Assembly (NCBI GenBank): GCA_028820655.1
Contig: JAPPIK010000033.1
Span: 1-64,000 of the forward strand
Reading direction: 5' to 3'
DNA length: 64,000 nucleotides
DNA from: Candidatus Poribacteria bacterium
GTDB lineage: Bacteria; Poribacteria; WGA-4E; JAJDTR01
In this document: one piece after another, positions 26,826-36,523 of the stretch
Layout of the letters: each line of letters begins with the position of its first letter
Position numbering within the stretch: position 1 is the first letter of the stretch
The notes under the pieces: model-generated
Seen by the model: the letters and a program-made list of their open reading frames with translations, nothing else
Databases searched by the model: none
What the model was told of the DNA's origin: nothing
Position numbers and translations under genes: made by a program

Positions 26826-27491
26826 ATGAATGAATCTTTGACTATCGCGATGGATGGCCCCGCGGGATCTGGAAAAAGCTCCGTGGCAAGACGGATTGCT
26901 GAAAAAATAGGTTATCTGTTTCTCAATTCGGGAGCAATGTACCGAGCCGTGACGCTACTTGCTGATCGGTCAAAGATACCGTGCACAGATATTACGAATC
27001 TCATTGAACTCGCCCATGATTGCCAAATTGATTTCACTGACAACGGTAAGATTACGCTACTCAATGGCGAAGATGTATCTCACCTGTTGCATACGCCTGA
27101 AATTGACAAAGCGGTGGTGGAGATTGCGAAGATCCCCGAGGTGCGCAGAGCCATGGTAAAGCAACAGCGGCGGATTGGGAAGGACGGCGGAATTGTCGTT
27201 GAAGGGCGAGACGTAACCACCGTAGTCTTCCCAGATGCAGAGGTGAAATTTTACATAGATGCGTCAGTTCAGGAAAGAGCGAAGCGGCGTTTTCTTGAAC
27301 TGCAAGACAAAGAGGTCGTGTGCACCGTCGAACAGATCGAACAGGAGATTAAAACCCGAGATGAGACGGATGCGTCACGTGCACACAGCCCGTTACGACC
27401 TGCCGACGATGCAATCATCGTGGACACCACGGACAAATCGCTGAATCAGGTCGTAGATTTCATTATTGAACAGATAGACGCACATACATGA
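26826..27491 (+). CDS. cmk: Cytidylate kinase
   Basis: A 221-residue CMP/dCMP kinase of pyrimidine nucleotide metabolism. The P-loop is AMDGPAGSGKSS at residues 8-19. LFLNSGAMYRAVTLLA is the base-recognition segment. VEGRDVTTVVFPDAEVKFY and the lid sequence RDETDASRAHSPLRPADDAI complete the family. It overlaps plsC by four bases (ATGA), so translation is probably coupled. Cytoplasmic. Normal length. Confidence 0.95.
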   Translation: MNESLTIAMDGPAGSGKSSVARRIAEKIGYLFLNSGAMYRAVTLLADRSKIPCTDITNLIELAHDCQIDFTDNGKITLLNGEDVSHLLHTPEIDKAVVEIAKIPEVRRAMVKQQRRIGKDGGIVVEGRDVTTVVFPDAEVKFYIDASVQERAKRRFLELQDKEVVCTVEQIEQEIKTRDETDASRAHSPLRPADDAIIVDTTDKSLNQVVDFIIEQIDAHT

Positions 27492-28147
27492 AATACCAGC
27501 ATTTTAGCTTTTGGACGGATTCCGTGCCGTACCGGTGGAGCCAGCGATGTCTCGGCGCCGCTTTTACAGGATTGTGCAATCTAGAAGCACACGGCAACGA
27601 GCACGTACCACGAAAGGGCGGCGTACTTCTATTGTCAAATCATGTGAGTTATTTGGACCCCTTTATCGTGGGTACTACGGCTAGGCGCGAGTTCTATTTC
27701 ATGACACGGGACAACATGTTTGGAATTCCCTTACTCGGGAAACTACTCGCGTTACATAACGCTTATCCGGTGAAGCGCGGGACGGCTGACCGTAGTGCAT
27801 TAAGGCGTACGATTTCTCTCCTGAAGGACGGTCATGCCGTCCTGATTTTTCCCGAAGGTACACGTAGTAAGGATGGTAACTTGGGAAAAGCACGTGATGG
27901 AGTGAGTTTCATTATTCACAACGCGGATGTCCCCGCTATTCCCGTTTACCTTGCCGGAGCAAATTGCCTCATGCCGCGACGGTCAAAGTGGGTTAGACCA
28001 GCAAAACTTTCGACACATTTTGGACCTCCAATAGATTTCAGCGAAGCACGCGAAACCGAAGACAAACGTCTCATGTACCAACGAATGAGCCGGATGATTA
28101 TGGAATCCATTGGCGCTCTAGGTGGATTGGCTCACGCAGCGAGGTAG
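27488..28147 (+). CDS. plsC: 1-acyl-sn-glycerol-3-phosphate acyltransferase
   Basis: A 219-residue membrane-bound acyltransferase of phospholipid synthesis that makes phosphatidate from lysophosphatidate. The catalytic HxxxxD motif is SNHVSYLDPF near residue 55, and the substrate-binding block is FPEGTRSKDG near residue 122. VPAIPVYLAG is the fourth family block. The four-base overlap with cmk is a common bacterial arrangement. The frame starts at the ATG of the ATGA overlap. Confidence in the family is high; chain preference is unknown. Confidence 0.92.
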   Translation: MKYQHFSFWTDSVPYRWSQRCLGAAFTGLCNLEAHGNEHVPRKGGVLLLSNHVSYLDPFIVGTTARREFYFMTRDNMFGIPLLGKLLALHNAYPVKRGTADRSALRRTISLLKDGHAVLIFPEGTRSKDGNLGKARDGVSFIIHNADVPAIPVYLAGANCLMPRRSKWVRPAKLSTHFGPPIDFSEARETEDKRLMYQRMSRMIMESIGALGGLAHAAR

Positions 28148-28242
28148 GGTTAACGTGGGCTGTTTAATCTAGCGCTGCATCGCTAGACGGGAAAATAACC
28201 CATCAGAGTAACTAACGGATAATTGAGAAAAGGAAGGGAGTT

Positions 28243-28713
28243 ATGCCATCAGTCAAGGCACTAGGACATGTAGGACTTTATTGCAGTGATTTGCAAAAAT
28301 CCAAAGAATTCTATACGCGAATCCTTGGCCTCGTCATAACAGATGAATCTCCAGACGGACAGATGACTTTCCTGAGCGCACAACCGGAGCAAGAACATCA
28401 TGAACTCGCTCTCTGCGAGGGCAGAGATGTCGCGCCGGGAGCAAAGGTTGTTCAGCAGGTCTCCTTCATTGTTGAAGACCTTGATGCTCTAAAACATTTC
28501 CACGAGTTCCTTAATCAGGAGAATGTACGCATTCGAAATGTCGTCACTCATGGGATCGCCTTTTCCATCTACTTCTACGACCCTGACGATAACGTTGTTG
28601 AAATCTACACGAAGACTCCCTACCGAGTATCGCAGCCCGTATCGGAGCCTATCAATCTCGATCTATCCGAACCCGAGTTGATGTCTTTGGCGGAGAAGAG
28701 TAGCCCGTCATAG
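28243..28713 (+). CDS. Glyoxalase/bleomycin-resistance (VOC) family protein
   Basis: A 156-residue vicinal-oxygen-chelate protein with two beta-alpha-beta-beta-beta units. GHVGLYCSDLQKSKEFYTRILGL is the first unit with the metal histidine at residue 7, EHHELALCEG supplies another, and FYDPDDNVVEIYTK near residue 115 holds the acidic ligand. The pattern fits dioxygenases or glyoxalase-like enzymes using a divalent metal; the substrate is not known. AAAAGGAAGGGAG precedes the ATG. It follows plsC by about 95 bases and may be a separate transcript. Confidence 0.85.
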   Translation: MPSVKALGHVGLYCSDLQKSKEFYTRILGLVITDESPDGQMTFLSAQPEQEHHELALCEGRDVAPGAKVVQQVSFIVEDLDALKHFHEFLNQENVRIRNVVTHGIAFSIYFYDPDDNVVEIYTKTPYRVSQPVSEPINLDLSEPELMSLAEKSSPS

Positions 28714-28811
28714 ATGCCCGCGAATAAACTGGATAACCCCATAATCGCATCCCCGCGGCTGTTCCGACGCCAAGAGCCGAAACTCTCCACCAAGGAATAG
28801 AATGCAGGCAC

Positions 28812-30755
28812 ATGGCTGAACCTGAAAATTCGCCCTTTGGATCATGGAAATCGCCTATCACGTCCGACCTCATCGTGTCACAGACAGTCCGCTTTGCGGA
28901 GATCGCAACTGATGGCGAAGACACTTACTGGATCGAAATGCGGCCGGAAGAGGAGGGACGCTGTGTCATTGTTCGTCGTACTTCCGATGGGAATACCGTC
29001 GACATGACGCCTGCTCCATTCAACGTCCGCAGTCGTGTGCACGAATACGGCGGCGGGGCATTCACCGTGAATGACGGTATCATCTATTTCTCAAGCTTCG
29101 AAGATCAGCGCATTTACCGGCAATCAGGTGAATCGAGTCCGCAGCCCATCACGCCAAGCGGCGAAATGCGTTATGCCGACGCCGTCATTGATAATCGCGG
29201 CGAGAATCTTATCTGCGTGTGCGAAAATCATTCCCTACCGAATCGTGAACCGGATAATACAATCGTTAGCGTTGGACTCAAAGACAAACAAGATGATGAG
29301 ACACTGGTTTCGGGGGCTGATTTCTACTCGTCTCCCCGACTGTCTCCCGACGGTTCTCGACTCGCATGGATAAGTTGGAATCACCCGAATATGCCGTGGG
29401 ATGGTACGGTATTGTGGTGTGCGAAATTCAAGGAAGACGGTACACTGACGGAGAGTTGTCGCATTAGCGGCGGGACCGATGTATCTACGCTACAACCAGA
29501 ATGGTCACCTGATGGCGTGCTACACTTCATCTCCGATGAGGAAGGCTGGTGGAACCTATACAGATGGTCTGAGGGACGTGTGGAGCCCCTCTATTCAACT
29601 GACGCCGAATTTGCAATGCCGCATTGGGAATTCGGTTTGCGTACTTTCGGGTTCGAGTCTGCCAGGAGCATCATCTGCATTTACAGCAGGCGGGGAAATT
29701 GGGAACTCGGACGCCTCGACGCTGAAACGCATCGACTAGATCCGATTGCGACGCCATATACCGACATGTCGCGAATAGGTTTGCGCGTTGCTGCCGGACG
29801 GGTCGTATTTGGCGCCGGTTCCCCTACGGAAATGCGTTCAATCGTAGCGCTAAATCTCGTCACCCACGAGTTCGAGGTGCTACGTCGTATGAGCGCACCT
29901 CATATTGATACTCGTTATTTGTCTGTTCCCGAAACGATTGAGTTTCCGACTAAGGATGGAATGACGGCGCACGCCTTCTTCTACCCTCCGCAGAATGATG
30001 ACTATGCTGCACCGTCGGGGGAGCGTCCACCCGTGCTTGTCCAGAGTCACGGCGGCCCGACCGGCGCTACTTCATCAACACTTGACTTGACAACACAATA
30101 CTGGACGACCCGCGGTTTCGCGGTGCTTGATGTGAATTACGGAGGCAGCACCGGTTACGGACGCGCGTATCGAGAGCGGCTTGATGGCAATTGGGGAGTT
30201 GTCGATGTTGACGACTGTATAGCCGGGGTTCAATATCTTATCAATCTTGGCATCGTTGATGCATGTCGAGTTGCAATTAGCGGGGGTAGCGCCGGAGGCT
30301 ACACAACACTGTGTGCTTTGACTTTTCACGACATGTTCAAGGCTGGAGCCAGCTATTACGGCATCAGCGATCTTGAAGCTTTGGCGAAGGACACCCACAA
30401 GTTTGAGTCGCGATACCTTGATAAGTTGGTTGGTCCGTACCCTGACCGTTGTGATCTCTATCGGGAACGTTCACCTATTCACTTCACAAATCGGCTGTCC
30501 TGCCCGGTTATTCTTTTTCAAGGGCTTGACGACAAGATCGTCCCGCCAAATCAAGCGCAGATGATGGTCGCGGCGTTGCGAGAGAAGGGATTGCCCGTAG
30601 CATACGTTGCATTTGAAGGGGAACAACACGGCTTTCGTCGTGCAGAGAATATAAAGCGCTGCCTCACGGCGGAGTTGTATTTCTATTCGCGCATCTTTGG
30701 CTTCACTCTCTCCGATCCGGTGGAACCCCTGTTAATTGAAAACCTAGACAATTAA
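28812..30755 (+). CDS. S9-family serine peptidase (prolyl oligopeptidase / acylaminoacyl-peptidase type)
   Basis: A 647-residue peptidase. Residues 40-400 form a beta-propeller (repeated SPDGSRLAW-type blades such as LSPDGSRLAWISW and PEWSPDGVLHFIS). Residues 400-640 are the alpha/beta hydrolase: QSHGGPTGATSS forms the oxyanion region, ISGGSAGGYTTL carries the nucleophile serine, QGLDDKIVPP the aspartate and GEQHGFR the histidine of the triad. No signal peptide is visible, so it is likely cytoplasmic and trims peptides. The 3' end faces the tRNA-Sec gene across 42 bases. Confidence 0.92.
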   Translation: MAEPENSPFGSWKSPITSDLIVSQTVRFAEIATDGEDTYWIEMRPEEEGRCVIVRRTSDGNTVDMTPAPFNVRSRVHEYGGGAFTVNDGIIYFSSFEDQRIYRQSGESSPQPITPSGEMRYADAVIDNRGENLICVCENHSLPNREPDNTIVSVGLKDKQDDETLVSGADFYSSPRLSPDGSRLAWISWNHPNMPWDGTVLWCAKFKEDGTLTESCRISGGTDVSTLQPEWSPDGVLHFISDEEGWWNLYRWSEGRVEPLYSTDAEFAMPHWEFGLRTFGFESARSIICIYSRRGNWELGRLDAETHRLDPIATPYTDMSRIGLRVAAGRVVFGAGSPTEMRSIVALNLVTHEFEVLRRMSAPHIDTRYLSVPETIEFPTKDGMTAHAFFYPPQNDDYAAPSGERPPVLVQSHGGPTGATSSTLDLTTQYWTTRGFAVLDVNYGGSTGYGRAYRERLDGNWGVVDVDDCIAGVQYLINLGIVDACRVAISGGSAGGYTTLCALTFHDMFKAGASYYGISDLEALAKDTHKFESRYLDKLVGPYPDRCDLYRERSPIHFTNRLSCPVILFQGLDDKIVPPNQAQMMVAALREKGLPVAYVAFEGEQHGFRRAENIKRCLTAELYFYSRIFGFTLSDPVEPLLIENLDN

Positions 30756-30797
30756 AAGGGGGGCGCAGGTCACGACGCAATTGCGGTCGATTGCATA

Positions 30798-30891
30798 TGG
30801 CGGGAGAGGGTGGGAGTCGAACCCACCTATCCATCTGCATGGACAAGCTGGTTTTGAAGACCAGTAGAGCCACCGGACCCTATCCCCTCCC
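30798..30891 (-). tRNA. selC: tRNA-Sec (selenocysteine), anticodon UCA
   Basis: A 94-base tRNA with the features of bacterial selenocysteine tRNA. The acceptor stem has eight pairs (GGGAGGGG with CCTCTCCC), a G discriminator and encoded CCA. The anticodon arm CTGGT-CTTCAAA-ACCAG carries TCA at 30855-30857, which reads UGA. The variable arm is long with a seven-pair stem closed by GCAG. The T arm is GTGGG-TTCGACT-CCCAC, giving the 8+5 layout. It lies 26 bases after the selB stop, on the same strand, so it is probably cut from the sel transcript. Confidence 0.97.
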
Positions 30892-30917
30892 ATTGTCAAG
30901 CATCATGCCGTAGATTT

Positions 30918-32828
30918 TCATTCCGCAGACTTTCGCATACGACGATGATTATCTTCTCGAATCGTAATGCCTTGAGCATCGCAGTATTCGAGAAAAGGCA
31001 CTGCGTATTTGCGGGATGTATCGGCAAGTTCGCGAAATTCCGACACGGTGATTATATCATTTTTCTGCAGGTAATTGGTAAGAACGTTGAGCGTGTTTTG
31101 GAATGTATCTGTATGAACAAAATACCCGTCCGCAATTTTGACAAACCGTCCGAGATTCAACAGTGCGTAAAATGTCTCCTGGAATACTTGGGGCGAAATA
31201 TCGCTAAATTGCGATTCCAACTCACCTAAATTTGGCGTATTCAATCCTAGCCTTAACAACGCTTGCTCGATTTTGTCTTTTGCTCCCTCTGCCTCCGATG
31301 AGAACTCAATTTTGTGTGACATCATGCGGAGTAGGTTACCAGCCTTGACCACCTGTTTTCGTTGAACCAGCCTGTTTACAATTCTTTCAAAGGCCGTATC
31401 ATCCAGTTCAATCTGTCGTTGTAACTGCGCGGAATTCTGACCGGAAGCGAGCGGATTCTTTTCATGGAAATCCCCTAATGCGCCAAGGAGGGTTGACTCA
31501 GCCGCTTCCGTGCGGTTCGCTGCCGAGATGAGTCGTCCACCCCAACTGATAATTCGATGATCCGCCTCAAGGGTTTTCAGATGCTGGTCCAAGGTAGGGT
31601 AAGAATTGGGAAGGTAGTAGTGCAGAGAATCTTGTGGTATACACAGATCGCGATTCTGTGTCAGAACTAAGCTGATAACATCGGCGGCGTCCGCACGACT
31701 CCATTCATCCAAGACTTCCAAAGTCTCTTCCGTAAACCGCCTGTGTCGCGGCGCAAACGGGTTGGTGACCTGCCCGCCGCCCACGGTATGCTGTGCCGAA
31801 AAGTCGCGCACGATGAATCGGTCACTTCTGAACGTGAGGATGGGGCTTTCCAGGCGAAGCTGGATTTGCGCTTGCCCGCCTCGCTTTACTGTATCGTCAA
31901 CCAACAAAATAGCGCGGCAAAAGACTTCACTGGTGCCTAAATAAAAACGCAAACGTGTCCAGTGTTCAAGTGGCCGTGGAAACGAAGACAAGACGCGCAG
32001 CGACACATCTATGTTGTCGGTCACCTGTGAGAATCCGATCGGACAGATTACATTGCCGCGCTCAATCTCGTGAGCGTTGATGCCGGATAGGTTGAGGGCA
32101 GTGCGCTGGCCGGCATAGGCCCGATCTGCCGATTCGTTGTGCACCTGCAGTCCCCGCACGCGCACCTCGTGACCTTGGGGCAGGACAATGAGGCGCTGTT
32201 CACGTTGGATTGATCCACTAATCAGTGTCCCGGTAACAACAGCGCCAAACCCCTGCATTGTGAACACGCGGTCTACGTATAGACGTGGGATTCCATCGCG
32301 TTGTCTAACTTCGGCTACAGAATTTACCTTTTGAGCAATTAGATTCTTGAGTGCATCTAAACCTTGGCCGGTTTCGGATGACACATGGATAGTCGGGATA
32401 CCTTCAAGCGCGCTTCCGACCAACATTTCCTGAGCTATCTCAGACGATTCTGCCAACTGTTTCGGCGTCACAAGGTCGGCTTTGGTCATAACGAGAATTC
32501 CTGTCGACAGCCCGAGGAGGTCGAGAATCTCCAGATGTTCCAGCGTTTGCTCTTGAACCCCCTCCTTAGAATCAACAACCAGCAGCACGACATCCATACC
32601 GTACGCGCCGGAAAGCATATTTCGGATGAATTTCTCATGACCGGGCACATCGACTATCCCGGCTCGCGAGCCGTCGGGCAGACCGAAGTACGCAAACCCC
32701 AACTCAATCGACAATCCGCGCTCTTTCTCCTCTTTGAGCCTATCGGTCTCGATACCGGTCAAGGCATGAATCAGCGCAGATTTCCCGTGATCAACGTGTC
32801 CGGCTGTGCCAATTATGACGTGTCGCAT
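30918..32828 (-). CDS. selB: Selenocysteine-specific elongation factor SelB
   Basis: A 636-residue translation factor that brings Sec-tRNA to UGA codons next to a SECIS hairpin. Residues 1-170 are the GTPase (GTAGHVDHGKS, G3 in DVPGHEKFIRNML, G4 in MTKADLV). Residues 175-350 are the EF-Tu-like barrels (RVFTMQGFGAVVTGTL). The C-terminal half from about 385 is a chain of winged-helix domains that bind the SECIS RNA, ending EYCDAQGITIREDNHRRM. The start ATG is at 32828. It follows selA by 80 bases and precedes tRNA-Sec. Confidence 0.96.
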   Translation of the reverse strand: MRHVIIGTAGHVDHGKSALIHALTGIETDRLKEEKERGLSIELGFAYFGLPDGSRAGIVDVPGHEKFIRNMLSGAYGMDVVLLVVDSKEGVQEQTLEHLEILDLLGLSTGILVMTKADLVTPKQLAESSEIAQEMLVGSALEGIPTIHVSSETGQGLDALKNLIAQKVNSVAEVRQRDGIPRLYVDRVFTMQGFGAVVTGTLISGSIQREQRLIVLPQGHEVRVRGLQVHNESADRAYAGQRTALNLSGINAHEIERGNVICPIGFSQVTDNIDVSLRVLSSFPRPLEHWTRLRFYLGTSEVFCRAILLVDDTVKRGGQAQIQLRLESPILTFRSDRFIVRDFSAQHTVGGGQVTNPFAPRHRRFTEETLEVLDEWSRADAADVISLVLTQNRDLCIPQDSLHYYLPNSYPTLDQHLKTLEADHRIISWGGRLISAANRTEAAESTLLGALGDFHEKNPLASGQNSAQLQRQIELDDTAFERIVNRLVQRKQVVKAGNLLRMMSHKIEFSSEAEGAKDKIEQALLRLGLNTPNLGELESQFSDISPQVFQETFYALLNLGRFVKIADGYFVHTDTFQNTLNVLTNYLQKNDIITVSEFRELADTSRKYAVPFLEYCDAQGITIREDNHRRMRKSAE

Positions 32829-32908
32829 GTCTCCGTGTCTTTTTGTCGGAAGCGAAAGAATATCTGGCGGCGATTTCTTTGGTATTCGTGAACGAACAAT
32901 GCGAACTC

Positions 32909-34351
32909 TTACTTGGTGACTGCTATACGCTCGGCGGCCTTAATTATCCAACTGTATTGTCTCTCTTCTATCGTTCGCACATCCAACCAGAATTTGCCAT
33001 CCTGCGTGCGTCCAATGACCGGCGTCGGCTGGGCGCGGAATTTTGCCGCGAGGTGTTCGGCTGACAACTGCCGCGATTCCAATACAACCGCGAGACTGGG
33101 CAACGTTTCAACCGGAAGAGTACCGCTGCCAATTTGAACTTGACTGTCCTCAATCGAGATACGGATGGATTCCCCGACGATTTTACGAAGATTCGACACC
33201 AACCGCTCCGCAACACGTTGGATTTCTTCGATTGATCGAACATAACAGTTTAACATCGGTAATCCTTGAGGCAGACGATCTTCATTGAGGTAGAGCCGCA
33301 ACGTAGCTTCAAGTGCGGCGATTGTCAGCTTTCCAACGCGCAGCGCCCGCATGAGCGGGTTCTTTCGAATCCGTTGCACCAATTTCGACGTTCCGACAAT
33401 TATTCCTCCCTGTGGTCCTCCGAGCAATTTGTCCCCACTGAAAGTCACGATTTCAACTCCTGCTTCGAGCCGGTCGCGAACAACTGGCTCACGGGGCAAA
33501 CCGTAGCGTGTCAGGTCAATTAGTGATCCGCTGCCGAGGTCCTCTACGATCGGGACACCGTGCCGACGACCTAGGTCTGTAATCTCCGCTATATCGGGAG
33601 TTGCGGAAAAGCCGACAATCTTATAGTTGCTCGGGTGAACCTTTAGGATTAGCCCCGTGTTATCGTTTATCGCTTCTTCGTAGTCTCTTAAGTGTGTGCG
33701 GTTGGTTGTGCCTATTTCTCGCAAGATGGCGCCGCTCGCCGCCATGACATCCGGAATTCGGAATGAACCGCCGATTTCGATTAACTCACCTCGCGAGACA
33801 ATTACTTCCTTTCCCCGAGCCAATGTGTTCAAGGTCAGCAACACAGCCGCAGCATTGTTGTTCACGACAGTCGAAGCTTCGCATCCAGTCAATCGTTGCA
33901 GGAGCGGTTCGGTGACTCGGTCGCGGTGACCGCGTTCTCCGGAATCCAAGTCGTATTCAAGGTTGATATAGTTGGCTGCAACTAGACAAAGGGACTCTCG
34001 GGCTGATTCGCCAAGCAGTGCACGCCCCAGATTTGTATGCGTAATGGTGCCGGTGGCGTTGACAAGGGGTCGAAGCGATGAGGTGGTAAGTTCGTCAAGC
34101 TTTTCGCGGACGAGGTGGATGTACCTGGATTCGTCGAGACTACCGACATTGGTGCCTTCGTCGAGGACACGTCGTCTCGATTCGCTTACAACGGTGCGGA
34201 GAATCTCTGTAACCAAGTCGCGGGAATACTCCTCCTGCAACGCTATAAACGGACCTTGGGTCAATAGTCTTTCGATGGACGGAATACAGCGTAGTGCGGC
34301 TTTTTGCTCGGCAGTAAGGCTCTTGTTGTGCATGGCTGTGCGTCGGCACAT
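32909..34351 (-). CDS. selA: L-seryl-tRNA(Sec) selenium transferase SelA
   Basis: A 480-residue PLP enzyme, normally a decamer, that changes Ser-tRNA(Sec) to Sec-tRNA(Sec) using selenophosphate. N-terminal helices contact the tRNA; PLVNATGTITHTNLGRALL, EASTVVNNNAAAVLLTLN and VEDLGSGSLIDL are conserved blocks, and TFSGDKLLGGPQGGI carries the PLP lysine. A second ATG lies six codons in, at 34333; neither has a clear ribosome site. Selenophosphate synthase (selD) is not in the window. It is fifth in a same-strand run of seven genes. Confidence 0.96.
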   Translation of the reverse strand: MCRRTAMHNKSLTAEQKAALRCIPSIERLLTQGPFIALQEEYSRDLVTEILRTVVSESRRRVLDEGTNVGSLDESRYIHLVREKLDELTTSSLRPLVNATGTITHTNLGRALLGESARESLCLVAANYINLEYDLDSGERGHRDRVTEPLLQRLTGCEASTVVNNNAAAVLLTLNTLARGKEVIVSRGELIEIGGSFRIPDVMAASGAILREIGTTNRTHLRDYEEAINDNTGLILKVHPSNYKIVGFSATPDIAEITDLGRRHGVPIVEDLGSGSLIDLTRYGLPREPVVRDRLEAGVEIVTFSGDKLLGGPQGGIIVGTSKLVQRIRKNPLMRALRVGKLTIAALEATLRLYLNEDRLPQGLPMLNCYVRSIEEIQRVAERLVSNLRKIVGESIRISIEDSQVQIGSGTLPVETLPSLAVVLESRQLSAEHLAAKFRAQPTPVIGRTQDGKFWLDVRTIEERQYSWIIKAAERIAVTK

Positions 34352-34429
34352 GAACGAAGCTGGGCGACTTGAAATGGATTATACTCAACGACCATGAAAC
34401 GGTCAAGGGAAAAGCAGGAAAGATAGAGG

Positions 34430-35023
34430 TCAGAAAGACAAATGAATCTGGGGGTTGACGGCGGGAAACCTGTAGACCTCTTCGGAGACGGGGTCAGCGT
34501 AGAATGGAGCGAAAAAGGCGTTGAGGCGAGACAGAAACTCATTTAGGTCGATGCCCATGTAGGTCTCTGCGGCGGGCCCCAGCCTCGTATGCACTTCTGT
34601 CAACTTGCTGCGTGCGGCGGTGGAAAGTGATCGTAGAGGTCTGAGCATCCGCTGGTGGTACTTGATTAGAGCCGCGGAGACCTGAATCAATCCTTGAAGG
34701 AACAGGCGGTGATCGTCCTCGGCTTGATGCCACAATCCCTCCCAAGCTTCATGTGCTTCCCACCAGTAGGCAAAATTGTACAGGTCCACGCCGTAGAGAT
34801 AACTCTCGTTGGTTCGCCAAGATTCCGGGGATGAGGAATAGGGAATTTCCGATTCCTCCACCCCGAAACTGTGGCCGGCCGGGTCTCTTATTGGATGCGG
34901 CGTCACGCCAGGTATATGACGGTAAGGAGGGAACGGGTGTCTTGAACTGTAGCGCTGACAGCCGGGGTCGAATGGACGTGGCTCTTGAATTGCTGGCGTG
35001 AATTCCACTGCAAATTTAGACAA
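34430..35023 (-). CDS. DUF309-family protein
   Basis: A 197-residue soluble protein. The C-terminal two thirds hold the DUF309 signature: LYNFAYWWEAHEAWEGLWH near residues 80-100 and FLQGLIQVSAALIKYHQ near 110, a helical fold with conserved histidine and glutamate residues. The first 60 residues are proline-rich and not part of the domain. The family function is unknown. It sits between ugd and selA with gaps of 60 and 78 bases, so it may be co-transcribed with both. Confidence 0.75.
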   Translation of the reverse strand: MSKFAVEFTPAIQEPRPFDPGCQRYSSRHPFPPYRHIPGVTPHPIRDPAGHSFGVEESEIPYSSSPESWRTNESYLYGVDLYNFAYWWEAHEAWEGLWHQAEDDHRLFLQGLIQVSAALIKYHQRMLRPLRSLSTAARSKLTEVHTRLGPAAETYMGIDLNEFLSRLNAFFAPFYADPVSEEVYRFPAVNPQIHLSF

Positions 35024-35083
35024 TCCGGAAGTAATCTAAAGTCATGTGTAAAATCGCAACATGAACGCGGGTGCAACAGGTCA

Positions 35084-36442
35084 TCATCGACCGATACCCA
35101 TGTACAGAAAGCCGGCTTCACGAGCTTTGTCGGGAGAATAAATGTTGCGTCCATCGATTAGAAAGGGGGTGATCATCGGTTTGGCTAACATGTTCAAGTT
35201 CAAAGATTGATATTCATCCCAATCCGTAACGAGCACCAACGCATCTGCGGCCTCGGATACCGCGTACGGATCGTCTACAAATTCAACTTCAATGTCCTCG
35301 AGACTTTGGCGGGCATGCGAAATTGCCACCGGATCGTGGGCGCGAATGTAAGCCCCTTGCTCATCCAATAGCCGAATTATGTCCAACGCGGGGGATCCTC
35401 GAACATCGTCCGTGTTGGGTTTGAAAGCCAATCCCAAGATGCCAATCGTTCGTCCACGAAGAATCTTCAGGACATGCTGAAGTTTTTCAATGATCAATGT
35501 GCGTTGCCGATGGTTGACCTCACGCGCCGCTTCAACAATCGGCATCGAGTAACCGTGTTCTGAAGCCACCCGTAGTAGAGCGTCTGTGTCCTTTGGAAAA
35601 CAACTCCCGCCCCAGCCAACACCTGCTTTGAGGAAACGGTGCGAGATGCGAGAATCCAGCCCAACACCGCGTGCCACCTCTGTCACATCGGCTTCAACTC
35701 GTTCGCAAAGCCCGGCTATTTCATTGATAAAACTGATTTTCAGCGCCAGAAAGGTGTTTGCGGCATACTTTATCATCTCCGCATTTGTGGCGTCTGTGGC
35801 GATTAAAGGGGGAAGGTTCTCATCGTCCGGGGCTGCCAAGAAACTAGGGGGGACAAAGGTGCGTCGAAGAATAGGTTCATGCAGCCGACGCATTGCATCG
35901 ACCGCCTCGGGTCGATCGGTGCCCACAACGACACGATCCGGGTAGAATGTCCCGCGCAATGCCAGTCCTTCCTGCAGGAATTCCGGGTTGGACACAAAGT
36001 AGACATCGGCGCTTACTTGGCGCTCATAAAGCACCGAATGGACCAGGTGAGAAATACGGCGATTTGTGCCGATCGGCACAGTCGATTTAATAGCGATCAC
36101 ATACTCTCGATCGGGCATCAGTCCAAACGCAACTTCACGCGCGGCCGCTTCTACATGACGGGTGTCCGCTTCACCATCCTGCTTTGGCGGGGTTCCAACG
36201 GCAATCATTATGACATCCGAATCGGCTACCGCACCCGTCAGGTCGTCCGTGAAACAGACACTCTCGGTGGTTTGATCGAGGAGAGCTTGAATACCGGTTT
36301 CGTGGATAGGGCTTATTCCTTGGCGCAGCAGACTGATTTTGTCCAAGTCTTTGTCCACGCCGACAACCCTATGCTTTAGGTAAGCCAAGGCAAGCCCGGT
36401 GGTAAGCCCCACGTAACCGGTACCGATGATTGTGATTTTCAA
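35084..36442 (-). CDS. ugd: UDP-glucose 6-dehydrogenase family protein
   Basis: A 452-residue NAD-dependent enzyme that oxidises UDP-glucose to UDP-glucuronate for polysaccharide synthesis. IIGTGYVGLTTGLALAYLKH at the N-terminus is the NAD loop, IKSTVPIGT lies at the active-site entrance, and GVGWGGSCFPKDTDALL holds the catalytic cysteine near residue 265. ILGLAFKPNTDDVRGSPAL is the C-terminal UDP-binding block. UDP-ManNAc dehydrogenase is a near relative, but the motifs fit Ugd better. Cytoplasmic; grouped with a sugar kinase gene upstream. Confidence 0.92.
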   Translation of the reverse strand: MKITIIGTGYVGLTTGLALAYLKHRVVGVDKDLDKISLLRQGISPIHETGIQALLDQTTESVCFTDDLTGAVADSDVIMIAVGTPPKQDGEADTRHVEAAAREVAFGLMPDREYVIAIKSTVPIGTNRRISHLVHSVLYERQVSADVYFVSNPEFLQEGLALRGTFYPDRVVVGTDRPEAVDAMRRLHEPILRRTFVPPSFLAAPDDENLPPLIATDATNAEMIKYAANTFLALKISFINEIAGLCERVEADVTEVARGVGLDSRISHRFLKAGVGWGGSCFPKDTDALLRVASEHGYSMPIVEAAREVNHRQRTLIIEKLQHVLKILRGRTIGILGLAFKPNTDDVRGSPALDIIRLLDEQGAYIRAHDPVAISHARQSLEDIEVEFVDDPYAVSEAADALVLVTDWDEYQSLNLNMLAKPMITPFLIDGRNIYSPDKAREAGFLYMGIGR

Positions 36443-36523
36443 AGGAACGATATCTGATAGAGGATAAACGATTGGTTTGTGCGCGGTAACTCCGCAGGAA
36501 TTGAAAGACGACGCGTTATTCGC

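Noticed and set aside
32843-33064. A 73-codon plus-strand frame between selB and selA
   Set aside because: It lies mostly over the 3' end of selA in antisense, without domain or ribosome site.
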